Source: Streptomyces sp. SID8374
GTDB taxonomy: Bacteria > Actinomycetota > Actinomycetes > Streptomycetales > Streptomycetaceae
DNA length: 64,000 nt
Reading direction: 5' to 3'
Assembly: GCF_009865135.1 (NCBI RefSeq)
Contig: NZ_WWGH01000001.1
Span: 1,984,001-2,048,000, forward strand
In this document: one piece after another, positions 17,629 to 26,670 of the stretch
How positions within the stretch are numbered: position 1 is the stretch's first letter
Layout: each line of letters starts with the position of its first letter
Program-made: the position numbers and the translations under genes
The notes under the pieces: generated by a model
Told to the model about the DNA's origin: nothing
Seen by the model: the letters and a program-made list of their open reading frames with translations, nothing else
Databases searched by the model: none

Positions 17629-18777
17629 TCAGCCGCCGGAGGTGTCCAGCTCCGCGTCGGCGCTGACACCGGCGCAGTCGTACGGGTCCTTGAGCCAGCC
17701 GTCCGGCAGGACGACCCGGTTGTTGCCCGAGGTGCGCCCGCGCGGCCCGTCGGCGCCGTCCGGCCAGGGCTGGTCGAGGTCCAGCTCGTGCAGCTGACCG
17801 GCCAGCTCCTCCAGCGAGGAGGTGATGGCCAGCTTCTTGCGCATCTCGGAGCCGACCGCGAAGCCCTTGAGGTACCAGGCCACGTGCTTACGGAAGTCGA
17901 TGACGCCACGGGCCTCGTCGCCGATCCACTCCCCCAGCAGCGTCGCGTGCCGCACCATGACGTCCGCCACCTCGCGCAGGGTGGGCGCGTGCCGGGTCGC
18001 GCTGCCCTCCATGGCGTTCACGAGATCGGCGAAGAGCCAGGGCCGCCCCAGGCATCCGCGCCCGACGACGACACCGTCGCACCCGGTCTCGCGCATCATC
18101 CGCAGGGCGTCATCGGCGCACCAGATGTCCCCGTTGCCGAGGACGGGAATCTCGGGGACGTGCTCCTTGAGCCGGGCGATCGCGTCCCAGTCGGCGGTGC
18201 CGCCGTAGTGCTGGGCGGTGGTCCTGCCGTGCAGGGCAACGGCGGTCACGCCCTCCTCGACGGCGATACGCCCCGCGTCCAGGAAGGTGAGGTGGTCGTC
18301 GTCGATGCCCTTGCGCATCTTGATGGTGACGGGGAGGTCCCCGGCGCCGGTGACGGCCTCCTTGAGGATGGCCCGCAGCAGGGGCCGCTTGTACGGCAGC
18401 GCGGAGCCGCCGCCCTTGCGGGTGACCTTGGGGACGGGGCAGCCGAAGTTGAGGTCGATGTGGTCGGCCAGGTTCTCGTCGACGATCATGCGGACGGCCT
18501 TGCCGACGGTGACCGGGTCCACTCCGTACAGCTGGATCGACCGCGGGGTCTCGGTCGCGTCGAAGTGGATGAGCTGCATGGTCTTCTCGTTGCGCTCCAC
18601 CAGCGCCCGCGTGGTGATCATCTCGCTGACGAAGAGCCCCTTGCCCCCGGAGAACTCCCGGCACAGCGTCCGGAACGGGGCGTTGGTGATACCGGCCATG
18701 GGCGCGAGCACCACCGGCGGCTGCACGGTGTGCGGGCCGATACGGAGCTGCGGGAGGGCGGGGGCGAGCGTGGTCAT
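17629..18777 (-). CDS. dusB: tRNA-dihydrouridine synthase
   Basis: A 382-residue flavoenzyme that reduces uridine to dihydrouridine in the tRNA D-loop using NADPH. It has the FMN-binding TIM barrel start VVLAPMAGITNAPFR and the catalytic loop NFGCPVPKVTRKGGGSAL with the proton-donor Cys. KMRKGIDD and HGRTTAQHYGG follow, then GNGDIWCADD and VVGRGCLGRPW. The C-terminal helical tRNA-recognition domain is present. The gene is convergent with the GntR regulator. Confidence 0.95.
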   Translation of the reverse strand: MTTLAPALPQLRIGPHTVQPPVVLAPMAGITNAPFRTLCREFSGGKGLFVSEMITTRALVERNEKTMQLIHFDATETPRSIQLYGVDPVTVGKAVRMIVDENLADHIDLNFGCPVPKVTRKGGGSALPYKRPLLRAILKEAVTGAGDLPVTIKMRKGIDDDHLTFLDAGRIAVEEGVTAVALHGRTTAQHYGGTADWDAIARLKEHVPEIPVLGNGDIWCADDALRMMRETGCDGVVVGRGCLGRPWLFADLVNAMEGSATRHAPTLREVADVMVRHATLLGEWIGDEARGVIDFRKHVAWYLKGFAVGSEMRKKLAITSSLEELAGQLHELDLDQPWPDGADGPRGRTSGNNRVVLPDGWLKDPYDCAGVSADAELDTSGG

Positions 18778-18833
18778 TGCTCCATTGTCGCGTACGCCGG
18801 AGGGGTGGCCGCCGTGGCGTCCGGGGGTCGTGG

Positions 18834-19190
18834 TCACGCGGCGCGGCCGTAGCCCTCGGCATGGTCTCCGGGCGGGTCGTCGCAGTCGTCGCTGCCACCG
18901 GGTCCGTCGCAGCAGTCGGGCCGGTCGATGTGCCGGAGCCGGGGCTTCTGGGCGGCCCGCAGGAGCGCCCACGCGACGAGCAGCACACCGGTCAGCACCC
19001 AGGGGGCCATCCACACGGTGGGCCACCACGCGGCCGGCGGCCGGAACACGAGCTCGGCCGCGGTGAGGGCCATGGCGATGGCATGCGCCCAGCAGAGAGA
19101 GGTCCGGGCCAAACGGGCGGCGCGGTCGGTTCTGCGACACCCGGGTCTCACCTTCGATCCGCCCTGTTCCATGATCCCCCGTCCCACCAC
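18834..19190 (-). CDS. Small membrane protein of unknown function
   Basis: A 118-residue hypothetical protein with two predicted helices (about residues 36-50 and 60-78, around AMALTAAELVF and WMAPWVLTGVLLVAWALL). An acidic, cysteine-containing tail follows (CCDGPGGSDDCDDPPGDH) that could bind a metal. The start is uncertain: GTG at 19190 or ATG at 19172. It lies just upstream of dusB on the same strand and may be its leader gene. I do not recognise a family. Confidence 0.5.
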   Translation of the reverse strand: MVGRGIMEQGGSKVRPGCRRTDRAARLARTSLCWAHAIAMALTAAELVFRPPAAWWPTVWMAPWVLTGVLLVAWALLRAAQKPRLRHIDRPDCCDGPGGSDDCDDPPGDHAEGYGRAA

Positions 19191-19506
19191 GCGCTCTCAC
19201 CTTGCGCTCTCGCCTCTGCTGCTCCGCCCGACCTTGATTGCTCATGCGTTCGAACGCGAGAAACGGTCGTGCGCGTGGTCGGTTTTCGGCCCCGTTTCAT
19301 TGATGCCGAAACAGTTGCCACATGGAAAGAGATGCCGGGCGCGACCCCGTTCAGGGATGAACCGGACACCGAAGTCGGCTTGTTCTGCCCCGTTTACGCG
19401 TTTCCCGTCGAGAAATTGTTCGTGTCGCGTGAAGACCGCGTGGCAGCGTGTGCCGCTCCGGTGATCGCAACGGTCACCGCGTCCACGAATCCCGCGGGGG
19501 GATCGC
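19191..19506. other. Upstream region of the RHS gene, lower GC
   Basis: No gene was found. The stretch is visibly less GC-rich than its surroundings (for example 19300-19440) and contains a perfect palindrome GCGTTCGAACGC at 19246-19257. It probably holds the RHS-gene promoter and marks the left edge of an acquired segment. Confidence 0.5.
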
Positions 19507-22500
19507 ATGGTTTCGCGTGCTTCCGGCACGCCGTTTCGGCGTGCCCGTACATCTCGTACATCTCACAGAACCGCCCTGACGGCGGCTTTGGTGGTGGCCG
19601 CGCTGGGGGCCTCCGCGCTGCCGGCGCTGGCCGCGCCGGGCGAGGACCCCGCTCCGGCCCCGGCAGCGGTCTCGGTCTGGGGCAAGAAGGCCGATCCGGA
19701 GCCCGTACCACCGGTCAAGGTCGGCACCAACAGGCCCCCGGGCAACGAGGAGCCATCCGCTCCGTCAGCGGCGGAGGCCGCTTGGCAAGCCGCGCAGAAG
19801 GAGCGGGCCGGGGCCGGTGACAGCGGGTCGCCGTCCACGGCGCGTTCGTCGGTCGGTGTACGCAGTTGGGTGCCGCGCGGACAGGGGGCGGTGCCCTGGC
19901 ACCAGATCTCCGACGTCCGGGTCACGGACTCGCTGGTGGCGAGGATCGACCTGTCGAACGGCAACCTGATGCTCGCCGCGACCGACTTCGAGGTCGCGGG
20001 GGTCGGCCAGAAGCTGCGGCTGGCACGTACGTACAACTCGCTGGACGCCCCGTGGGGGAAGGTCTCGCAGCGGTGGTGGCAGGAGTACGAGCGCTACCTC
20101 GACCTGTACGCGAACGAAGTGGTGCTCTTCGGCGCCACCGGGGACGCGGCGTCCTTCACGAAGAACACCGACGGCACCTTCACCACGCCGAAGGGGTACT
20201 CCAAGGACCTGAAGAAGAACGCGGACGGCACGTACACGCTGACCGACCGCAAGTCCGGCTCCAAGGACACCTACGACCAGTACGGCACGCTGACGAAGGT
20301 CACCGACCGCAACAAGGGCGCCATCACCGTCACCCAGCACGACGAGGGCGCGGAACACAAGGGTTTCAAGATCACGGAGAGCCGCTCCGGGCGGTGGGTG
20401 GACCTGGTCAAGACGTACCCGAACCAGTGGCAGGCCAAGGACCACACGGGCCGTACCGCTGTCTTCGACCTCAACGCGGCCGGTGACCTGGCGAAGACGA
20501 CGGACACCGAGGGCAAGTCCACGCTCTTCGGCTACGACTCCTCGAACCGCCTCACGAAGATCACCACCCCCGACGGCCGGGTGACGGTCTTCACCTACGA
20601 CGGTGAGAACCGCGTCACCTCGATGCTCCGGGCCACCGAGCTGAACGGCTCCGGCCACACCGGCCCGACCTGGACCTACGCCCACTCCGCCACCTCGCAC
20701 GACACCGCCGGTACGACGGCGGTCACCGACCCGGAGCAGCAGTCCACGAAGTACGAGCACGACGCGGACGGACGGGTCACGAAGGTCACCGACGCGCTGG
20801 GGCAGACGCGTTCCAGGACGTATGACGCGAACCACAACATCGACACGGCGACCGACGCCCTGGGCGTGGGCAGCACCCCGGGCAATGTCACGAAGTACGG
20901 CTGGGACTCCCGCAACAACCCGACCGGCTCCACCCTCCCCACCGGGGCGACCGCGATCGTCACGGGCTACCAGACGATCGCCGGCACGGACCTGCCCGGC
21001 AGCATGACGACGGCGGACAACGAGAAGACCAACTACACCTACGACACGGCGGGCAACACCAAGTCCGTCGCCGTCCAGGGCACGGGCGGCGGCAACCAGT
21101 CCTTCGACCGCAACCCCGCCACCCCCACCTGCGGCGGCTTCGAGGGCCAGGTCTGCAAGGTCACCACGAAGATGACCGCGTCCAAGTCGGTCGCCACCAG
21201 CTTCACCTACGACGCCAAGGGCAACCTGACGACGGTCAAGGCCCCGGCCCCGCTGGGCACGACCACGTACACCTACGACGCACTGGGCCGCCCCGAGACG
21301 GTGGAGGACGCCCGCGGCGTCACGGTCGTCTACACCTACGACCACCGGGACCGGGTCAAGAAGGCCGACTCCTCCAACTACCAGGCCGTCATCTACGAGT
21401 ACGACGGCGACGGCAACCTCGTCCAGCGCTCGGACGGCGCGGGCGTGATCAAGTACGCCTTCGACCCGCTCTCCCGCGAGACGGTCCGCACCTTGCAGAA
21501 CGGCTCGCAGACGGTCCTGGCCTACACCCCGGCGGGTAACGTCGACACCTACCAGGACCCGGCCGGCCTGACCGACTACACCTGGAACAAGGTCAACAAG
21601 CTCGCCGAGCTGAAGGACCCCCAGGGCAAGGTCACGAAGTACGAGTACAACAAGAACGACGTCCGCACGAAGACCACGTACCCCGGCAACACGGTGCACA
21701 CGGTCACCCCGGACAAGTCCGGCCGCCCGGAGAAGATCAAGGCCACCAGCCCCAAGGGCACCCTGGTCGACCTGGCCTACACCTACGGCTACGGAACCGG
21801 CGGCGCGACCGACGGCGGCAAGATCCGCACCACGACGGACGCGGTCGCGGGGACGAGGACGAGCTACGAGTACGACAGCGCGGGCCGCTTCTCGTACGCG
21901 GCGGAGAACAAGGGCTCCACGCTCAACGCCTCCTGGCAGTACTGCTATGACCTCGCCGGGAACCTGACCTCCCAGGGTGTCGACAAGGGCTGCCCGCGCG
22001 GCACCACGTACACGATCAACGACGCCCAGCAGATCACCGCGAAGGACGGCTCAACCGCCAACTGGTCCTACGATCAGATCGGCAACGAGACCGCCGCCGC
22101 CTCCACCCCCGAGACCACCCGCACCGGCATCAAGTGGACCGACCACTCCCAGATGACGTCGATCACGACCGGCGGGAAGACGTACGCGGGCCAGTACGGC
22201 TCCACCGACCAGTCCGAACGCATCAAGCTCGGTGACACGTTCTTCCACAACGGGCCGCTGGGCCTCTCCGCCACCTCAACGGCCGGAGTGGACACCGGAT
22301 TCAACCGCGAACCCGGGGGCACGCTGAACTCCATGACCCGCGGGGGCAAGAACCACTACTACCTGACCGACGCACTCGGCTCGGTCGTCGCCCTGGCCGA
22401 CGAGGCGGGCACGAAGGTCAACACGTACGCCTACAGCCCGCGCGGCGTCCAACGCGCCACCACGAGCGAACAGGTCCCCCAGCCCTACCGCTTCGCCGGC

Positions 22501-22821
22501 GGCTACCAGGACCCCACCGGCCTCTACCACTTCGCGGCCCGCTACTACGACCCCAACATCGGCCGCTTCACCACCCCCGACCCCTCCGGCCAGGAAAAGA
22601 ACCCCTACCTCTACGCCGAAGGCGACCCGGTCAACCGCATCGACCCCACCGGGCTGTGGTCGGTCATGGACACCATCAACACCACGATCGCCGTCGTCGG
22701 TTTGGCTGCCGCTATCCCCACAGGCGGAGCGTCTCTGACAGTCCTCACTGCCGTGGGGCTTGTCGGGGCTCAGACGGGGCTGGCTGTGGCAGTCGGCTGC
22801 GGTTTCTCAGAGAACTGCTGA
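19507..22821 (+). CDS. Secreted RHS/YD-repeat protein with short hydrophobic C-terminal tip
   Basis: A 1104-residue exported protein with a long Arg-rich signal peptide (hydrophobic core about residues 22-40). A linker leads to an N-terminal domain (about 115-210, LVARIDLSNGNLMLAATDF), then about 20 YD repeats (YDxxGRxTxxT-like units, about 330-960) that form a shell-like beta barrel. The RHS-associated core starts near residue 992 (PYRFAGGYQDPTGLYHFAARYYDP) and ends at DPTGL (1046-1050). The variable tip after it is only 54 residues, Gly/Ala-rich and hydrophobic with one Cys pair. Such tips are toxins in polymorphic systems; this one could be a pore-former or a truncated remnant. Two small membrane proteins and decayed core copies follow. 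Confidence 0.9.
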   Translation: MVSRASGTPFRRARTSRTSHRTALTAALVVAALGASALPALAAPGEDPAPAPAAVSVWGKKADPEPVPPVKVGTNRPPGNEEPSAPSAAEAAWQAAQKERAGAGDSGSPSTARSSVGVRSWVPRGQGAVPWHQISDVRVTDSLVARIDLSNGNLMLAATDFEVAGVGQKLRLARTYNSLDAPWGKVSQRWWQEYERYLDLYANEVVLFGATGDAASFTKNTDGTFTTPKGYSKDLKKNADGTYTLTDRKSGSKDTYDQYGTLTKVTDRNKGAITVTQHDEGAEHKGFKITESRSGRWVDLVKTYPNQWQAKDHTGRTAVFDLNAAGDLAKTTDTEGKSTLFGYDSSNRLTKITTPDGRVTVFTYDGENRVTSMLRATELNGSGHTGPTWTYAHSATSHDTAGTTAVTDPEQQSTKYEHDADGRVTKVTDALGQTRSRTYDANHNIDTATDALGVGSTPGNVTKYGWDSRNNPTGSTLPTGATAIVTGYQTIAGTDLPGSMTTADNEKTNYTYDTAGNTKSVAVQGTGGGNQSFDRNPATPTCGGFEGQVCKVTTKMTASKSVATSFTYDAKGNLTTVKAPAPLGTTTYTYDALGRPETVEDARGVTVVYTYDHRDRVKKADSSNYQAVIYEYDGDGNLVQRSDGAGVIKYAFDPLSRETVRTLQNGSQTVLAYTPAGNVDTYQDPAGLTDYTWNKVNKLAELKDPQGKVTKYEYNKNDVRTKTTYPGNTVHTVTPDKSGRPEKIKATSPKGTLVDLAYTYGYGTGGATDGGKIRTTTDAVAGTRTSYEYDSAGRFSYAAENKGSTLNASWQYCYDLAGNLTSQGVDKGCPRGTTYTINDAQQITAKDGSTANWSYDQIGNETAAASTPETTRTGIKWTDHSQMTSITTGGKTYAGQYGSTDQSERIKLGDTFFHNGPLGLSATSTAGVDTGFNREPGGTLNSMTRGGKNHYYLTDALGSVVALADEAGTKVNTYAYSPRGVQRATTSEQVPQPYRFAGGYQDPTGLYHFAARYYDPNIGRFTTPDPSGQEKNPYLYAEGDPVNRIDPTGLWSVMDTINTTIAVVGLAAAIPTGGASLTVLTAVGLVGAQTGLAVAVGCGFSENC

Positions 22822-22839
22822 CGGACAAGGGGAGAAGAT

Positions 22840-23025
22840 ATGGCCGAGCAAGGCGCCCCACCATTCTATGTGCCCGTGGCGGTGCTGTTCCTGGTCGCCT
22901 CGGTAGTTGTGAGTGTCATCGCGGGTGACGCACACCCGGGACTTCGCACTGCGGCAATGATCGCCGGCGGAGCGATCGCCATCGGCCTAGTGCTCTACAA
23001 AGCTCGGTCAATTCTGAAAAAGTGA
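22840..23025 (+). CDS. Small membrane protein, candidate immunity protein for the RHS tip
   Basis: A 61-residue protein with two transmembrane helices (about residues 9-29 and 36-54) and a basic C-terminus (KARSILKK). It starts 19 bp after the RHS stop with a clear AAGGGGAG ribosome binding site, so it is co-transcribed. Position, size and membrane location fit an immunity partner for a membrane-active tip, but no family is recognised. Its base composition is lower in GC than the RHS gene. Confidence 0.65.
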   Translation: MAEQGAPPFYVPVAVLFLVASVVVSVIAGDAHPGLRTAAMIAGGAIAIGLVLYKARSILKK

Positions 23026-23117
23026 GGCTACAGACCTCATTTCAGAGCCAAGCCGGATAGCTGTATGCACACAGCTCGCGCGGTGCGCTGCGCGCTACGA
23101 CGAGTGAACGGGCCTTC

Positions 23118-23211
23118 CAGCCCTACCGCTTCGTCGGCGGCTGACAGGACCCCACCGGACTGAGCGCAGGAAAAATAGCATCTACCGCTGTCAGCGGATA
23201 GATAAAGTTCC
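23118..23211 (+). pseudogene. Displaced RHS core fragment 1 with alternative tail
   Basis: Reads PYRFVGG, stop, QDPTGL, then SAGKIASTAVSG, stop. The first part is nearly identical at DNA level to the core of the complete RHS gene (about 22481-22530) but carries an in-frame TGA. After DPTGL it switches to a sequence unrelated to the resident tip. It looks like the scar of a replaced C-terminal cassette. Confidence 0.7.
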
Positions 23212-23241
23212 GGGCGGGAGAGGGTCCCCTCTCCCGCCCGG
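23210..23241 (+). terminator. Strong hairpin before the 71-residue membrane protein
   Basis: Perfect 15-bp arms CCGGGCGGGAGAGGG and CCCTCTCCCGCCCGG are separated by 2 nt. It could end transcription from the RHS operon or act as a leader structure for the small gene at 23261. Confidence 0.7.
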
Positions 23242-23260
23242 CAACGGAAAGGGATTCAGC

Positions 23261-23476
23261 ATGTCGGAGCCGCATGTCGGATGGACGATGGAGCAGCGGG
23301 CTGCCGTCAAGCGGTATGTGCAGATTGCGGCCGTTTTTGCAGTTCTGGGTGTAGCCTTTTCGATCTTTCTGATTATCTCGGGAAATAGCGGAGGGTGGGG
23401 ACTCCTGGCGATTATCGCATGCATCTCGATGGTGGGGTATTTTTTCATCCAGAGGGGGAAGGGCGGACGGGCCTGA
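23261..23476 (+). CDS. Small membrane protein, candidate orphan immunity protein
   Basis: A 71-residue protein with two hydrophobic helices (about residues 21-41 and 46-63) and a basic end (QRGKGGRA). A GGAAAGGG ribosome binding site lies 8 bp before the ATG. Codon use is unusually AT-rich for this genome. It sits between two decayed RHS core copies, where an immunity gene left behind after cassette replacement would be expected. No family is recognised. Confidence 0.6.
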   Translation: MSEPHVGWTMEQRAAVKRYVQIAAVFAVLGVAFSIFLIISGNSGGWGLLAIIACISMVGYFFIQRGKGGRA

Positions 23477-23859
23477 TCGCAACAGACGTGGACGGCGTTG
23501 CCGATTCTCCATTTCGGATGAGTTTGCAGGCCTTGCAGAGATAAGCCCCATAGCCTTGGATTCATATGCATTCCGCAGCGAGTGGGGCTGATTTCCGCGC
23601 ATATCGTATCCATATTTCGCCAGGCGGCTGCCGGGGTCCCACCGGCCTCTACCACTTCGCGGCCCGCCACTACGCCCCCGACACCGGCCGCTTCATCACA
23701 CCAAGGACAGTGGGGGCCGTGAGACGTTGAGTTCGGGCCCCCGCCACTCCCTGGAAATTACTCATGACGCCAGCAGGCAACGTGGTTGTGACGGTTGTCG
23801 CTCTGGCGGGAAAACAATTCACCGGAACCCTCCGGCCCCGTAGGCGCCGTCCCTTCGGG
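23477..23859. other. AT-richer spacer with RHS remnant 2
   Basis: Positions 23477-23620 are near 50% GC and show no gene. RHS fragment 2 follows at 23621-23730, and the rest to 23859 is non-coding beyond the histidine kinase stop. Confidence 0.55.
23621..23730 (+). pseudogene. Displaced RHS core fragment 2
   Basis: The frame reads GPTGLYHFAARHYAPDTGRF, then ITPRTVGAVRR and a stop. It is very similar at DNA level to 22501-22580 of the complete RHS gene. It is the end of a second lost C-terminal cassette and has no start or ribosome binding site. Confidence 0.75.
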
Positions 23860-25722
23860 CTATGCCCGGTTCCGGCTTTCGTCCCTGCTGGGCAGCCACA
23901 GTCCGAACAGGGCGCCGTGTCCTGGTTCGCTGGTCGCGCTCACCGAGCCGCCGTGCAGCTCGGTGAGGTCGCGCACGATGGCGAGGCCGAGTCCGCTGCC
24001 GCCGGACTGCCGGGTGCGGGACTTGTCCGCGCGCCAGAAGCGGTCGAAGACGTGCGGCAGGCCGTCCTCCGCGATCCCGGGGCCGGTGTCGCGCACCTCG
24101 ATGCGGACGCCCGCGCCGGTGCCGGGAGCTGTCTCATCCTGGTCGGCGGGGTGACCGGTGAGGGTGACCGTGCCGCCCACGGGTGTGTGCCGGATCGCGT
24201 TGGTCACGAGGTTGCCGACCGCCTGGCGCAGCCGTGCGGGGTCGGCGTCGAGCCACAGGTCCTCGTCCGCGTCGACGACGAGGGTGATCCGCTCGGCCTG
24301 CGCGCGGGCCTGGTGGCCCGCGGCGACCTGGTCGAGGAGAGGGCGTAGGAGGGTCGGCTCGGTGTGGAGGGTGAGCCGGCCGTCGTCCAGGGCGGCGAGG
24401 TCGCGCAGGTCGTCGATGACGTGCTGGAGCAGAAGGGCCTCGTCGTGGAGGGAGTCGATGTACGCGGCGTCCGCCGTGGCGACGCCGTCCTGGGCTGCTT
24501 CCAGCCACCCGCGGATGTTGCTGAGCGGCGTACGCAGTTCGTGGGCGATGTCGCTGATCATGGCCTTGCGCTGGCTCTCCAGCCGCGCACGGTGTTCGGA
24601 GAGGTCGTTGAAGGCCGCGGTCAGCCTGCCGATCTCGTCGTGGCCGCGGACGGGTACGGGCGCGCCGCTGTCGGCGGTCTTCAGCTGCTGGGCCGCGCGG
24701 GTCAGGCGGCGCAGTGGCCGGACCACCGGCGAGGCGGCGAGGAGTGCGGCGCCCATGGAGAGGGCGAACACCAGGGCCGCCAGGCCGGCGACTTCGGCGG
24801 TGCTGCGGGAGGAGAGGCCGAAGGCGGTGCGTTCGGCTCCGGTGGTCGGCCCCAGGGACAGTCTGGCGGGTGGGGCGACGTGGGCCCTGAGCTGTTCGCG
24901 GCGGCTCTGCGCGACGCAGGAGGTGATGTCGTCGCTGTTCGCCGCCGTCGTGCCGGTCGCCGTCGTGGACCAGGAGAAGTCGGGGCCGACGCGGATGCCG
25001 GAGATGCCGGTCCCGCGCAGGCACGCGGCCACGAGGGTGTCCAGCTGGTCCAGGGCCCTGCGTTCCGTGTCGGTCGTGGTCCGTTCCAGGACCCGTTCGC
25101 ACAGGGGGGCCGGGCCGGGGGTGGTGGAGCGGCCGAGGTGACGGATGGTGGGGCGGCCGTTGGGGGCGGTGTCGACGGCGGCCTTGATCCCGTTCTTCTC
25201 CAGGCACGCCACTTCTTGTTCGGCGTAGCGGGCCAGACGGGTGCGTTCGGCCTCGGTAAGGCGGTAGGGCCCCACCGCGCGGGGGTCGATCCGGTCCCCG
25301 GTGCCGTGTGTGCCGGGCGAGGCCGCGTCGAGGGGGGCGGTGTCGAGGGCGAGCGGGTCCAGCACGGCCGCCGATCGTGCGGGAGGAGGGGAGGTGTGCG
25401 GCGCGGAGTCGGCGAGGAGCTGTTGGTCGAGTGAGGCCAGGACGATGTGCCGGCCGGTCTCCTCGGACAGGCGGCGCACGTCGGGGCCGGCGCCGTCCCA
25501 GGATGTGTGCGTGGCCGCGTACCCCAGGAGCCGGTCGCGGATCCGGGCGTCGTCGGCGGCGATCTGCCCCTGCTCCCTCTCGATCGCCCCGGTCGCCGTC
25601 CGCGCGGTCAGCCAGGCCGTGGCCGCCACGCTGCACGCCCCGACCACGGCGGAGACCAGGAACAGCCGGAACAGCAGCCTCCTGTGCAGGGGCACTCGGC
25701 CGGACGGTTCAGGATTCGGCAC
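23860..25722 (-). CDS. Membrane sensor histidine kinase with large extracytoplasmic domain
   Basis: A 620-residue kinase with TM1 at about residues 15-37, an outside sensor region of about 250 residues, TM2 near 315 and a HAMP linker (SPVVRPLRRLTRAAQQL). A HisKA helix follows with the phospho-accepting His near 394 (DIAHELRTPLSNIRGW), then an HATPase domain (NLVTNAIRHT, DTGPGIAED, GGSGLGLAIV). The sensor region contains four cysteines (VACLEK, PLCERV, AACLRG, TSCVAQ) that could form disulfides. The GTG at 25722, with GGGAG 6 bp upstream, overlaps the response regulator gene; GTG at 25746 is an alternative. It phosphorylates the regulator encoded just upstream. Confidence 0.92.
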   Translation of the reverse strand: MPNPEPSGRVPLHRRLLFRLFLVSAVVGACSVAATAWLTARTATGAIEREQGQIAADDARIRDRLLGYAATHTSWDGAGPDVRRLSEETGRHIVLASLDQQLLADSAPHTSPPPARSAAVLDPLALDTAPLDAASPGTHGTGDRIDPRAVGPYRLTEAERTRLARYAEQEVACLEKNGIKAAVDTAPNGRPTIRHLGRSTTPGPAPLCERVLERTTTDTERRALDQLDTLVAACLRGTGISGIRVGPDFSWSTTATGTTAANSDDITSCVAQSRREQLRAHVAPPARLSLGPTTGAERTAFGLSSRSTAEVAGLAALVFALSMGAALLAASPVVRPLRRLTRAAQQLKTADSGAPVPVRGHDEIGRLTAAFNDLSEHRARLESQRKAMISDIAHELRTPLSNIRGWLEAAQDGVATADAAYIDSLHDEALLLQHVIDDLRDLAALDDGRLTLHTEPTLLRPLLDQVAAGHQARAQAERITLVVDADEDLWLDADPARLRQAVGNLVTNAIRHTPVGGTVTLTGHPADQDETAPGTGAGVRIEVRDTGPGIAEDGLPHVFDRFWRADKSRTRQSGGSGLGLAIVRDLTELHGGSVSATSEPGHGALFGLWLPSRDESRNRA

Positions 25723-26536
25723 GCGTGGCTCCCGCAACGCTCTCACCGCTGGTTTCCCCGTCCTGTGCTCCGATCGGACGGGCCGATGCCTGTTCTTCGA
25801 CCGGACGCGCCGACGCGGCCTTGCCGGGCTGCTCGGTGCCGTCAGGCGGCAGGAGTTTGTAGCCGACCCCGAAGACGGTGACCAGCCGACGTGGGCTGCG
25901 GGGGTCGTCCTCGGTCTTTCTGCGCAGGTTCATGATGTGCATGTCCACCGCGCGGGAGGTGGTGTAGTGGCCGAAGCCGTCCAGCACGTCGAGGAGCCGG
26001 TCCCGGGTGAAGACCTGCCCCGGCCGGGCGGCCATCGCGGCGAGCAGCCGGAACTCTCCGGGCGTGCACTCGACGGGGCGGTCGTTCACCGTGACCTCGT
26101 GCCGCTCGGGGCTGACCCGCAGCGCTCCCACGCGCAGGTCGCTCTCGTCGGCGGGCGACGGACCGCCCCGTGCCGTTCGGCGCAGCAGCGTACGTACGCG
26201 GGCCACGAGCTCCCGCGGGCTGTACGGCTTGGTGATGTAGTCGTCCGCACCGAGGTCGAGGCCGAGCAGCAGATCGTCCTCGGTCGACCGGGCGGTCAGC
26301 AGCAGGACCGGCAGCTCACGGTCCTCGGCGCGCAGGACGCGCAGCACGTCCAGCCCGTCGACCCGCGGCATCATCCAGTCGAGGACGGCGAGGTCGGGCT
26401 CCCGCCGGCGGACCTGGTCGAGTGCCTCCCGGCCGTCATGGACGGTCCGGACGGTGTGCCCCTCGCGCTCCAGATAGCGGGTCAGCAGCTCGGCCTGTTT
26501 TCGGTCGTCCTCGGCGACCAGGATGTGTGCACGCAT
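25709..26536 (-). CDS. OmpR/PhoB family response regulator
   Basis: A 275-residue regulator. The receiver domain has the acidic pair (AEDD), phospho-accepting Asp53 (VLDWMMP), Thr81 and Lys103 (TKPYSP). A winged-helix DNA-binding domain follows (about 140-230, ECTPGEFRLLAAMAARPGQVFTRDRLLD and DMHIMNLRRKTED), with a Pro/Ala-rich tail of about 45 residues that is longer than usual. It is co-transcribed with the kinase and divergent from a secreted hydrolase that carries candidate binding repeats. Confidence 0.95.
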   Translation of the reverse strand: MRAHILVAEDDRKQAELLTRYLEREGHTVRTVHDGREALDQVRRREPDLAVLDWMMPRVDGLDVLRVLRAEDRELPVLLLTARSTEDDLLLGLDLGADDYITKPYSPRELVARVRTLLRRTARGGPSPADESDLRVGALRVSPERHEVTVNDRPVECTPGEFRLLAAMAARPGQVFTRDRLLDVLDGFGHYTTSRAVDMHIMNLRRKTEDDPRSPRRLVTVFGVGYKLLPPDGTEQPGKAASARPVEEQASARPIGAQDGETSGESVAGATRAES

Positions 26537-26630
26537 GGTGACGATCGTAAGTCAGAAGAAACCACTACCTATCCGGTTCCTCCCGCTATGCCCCTGCTGC
26601 TGACGTCCTCCCTACCGGAATCAGGCAGGA

Positions 26631-26648
26631 CCCTGACGACTCCCTGAC
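26631..26648. promoter_or_regulatory. Direct heptamer repeat, candidate response-regulator site 1
   Basis: CCCTGAC, four bases, CCCTGAC gives the 11-bp spacing typical of OmpR-family tandem binding. A further GCTGACG lies three helical turns upstream at 26599. The site sits just before the hydrolase gene at 26671, divergent from the regulator. Confidence 0.5.
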
Positions 26649-26670
26649 ACGACTCGACTACCAAGGAGCC

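Noticed and set aside
19246..19257. GCGTTCGAACGC as a LexA box
   Set aside because: LexA boxes have the reverse order of half-sites with a spacer, and no SOS gene follows.
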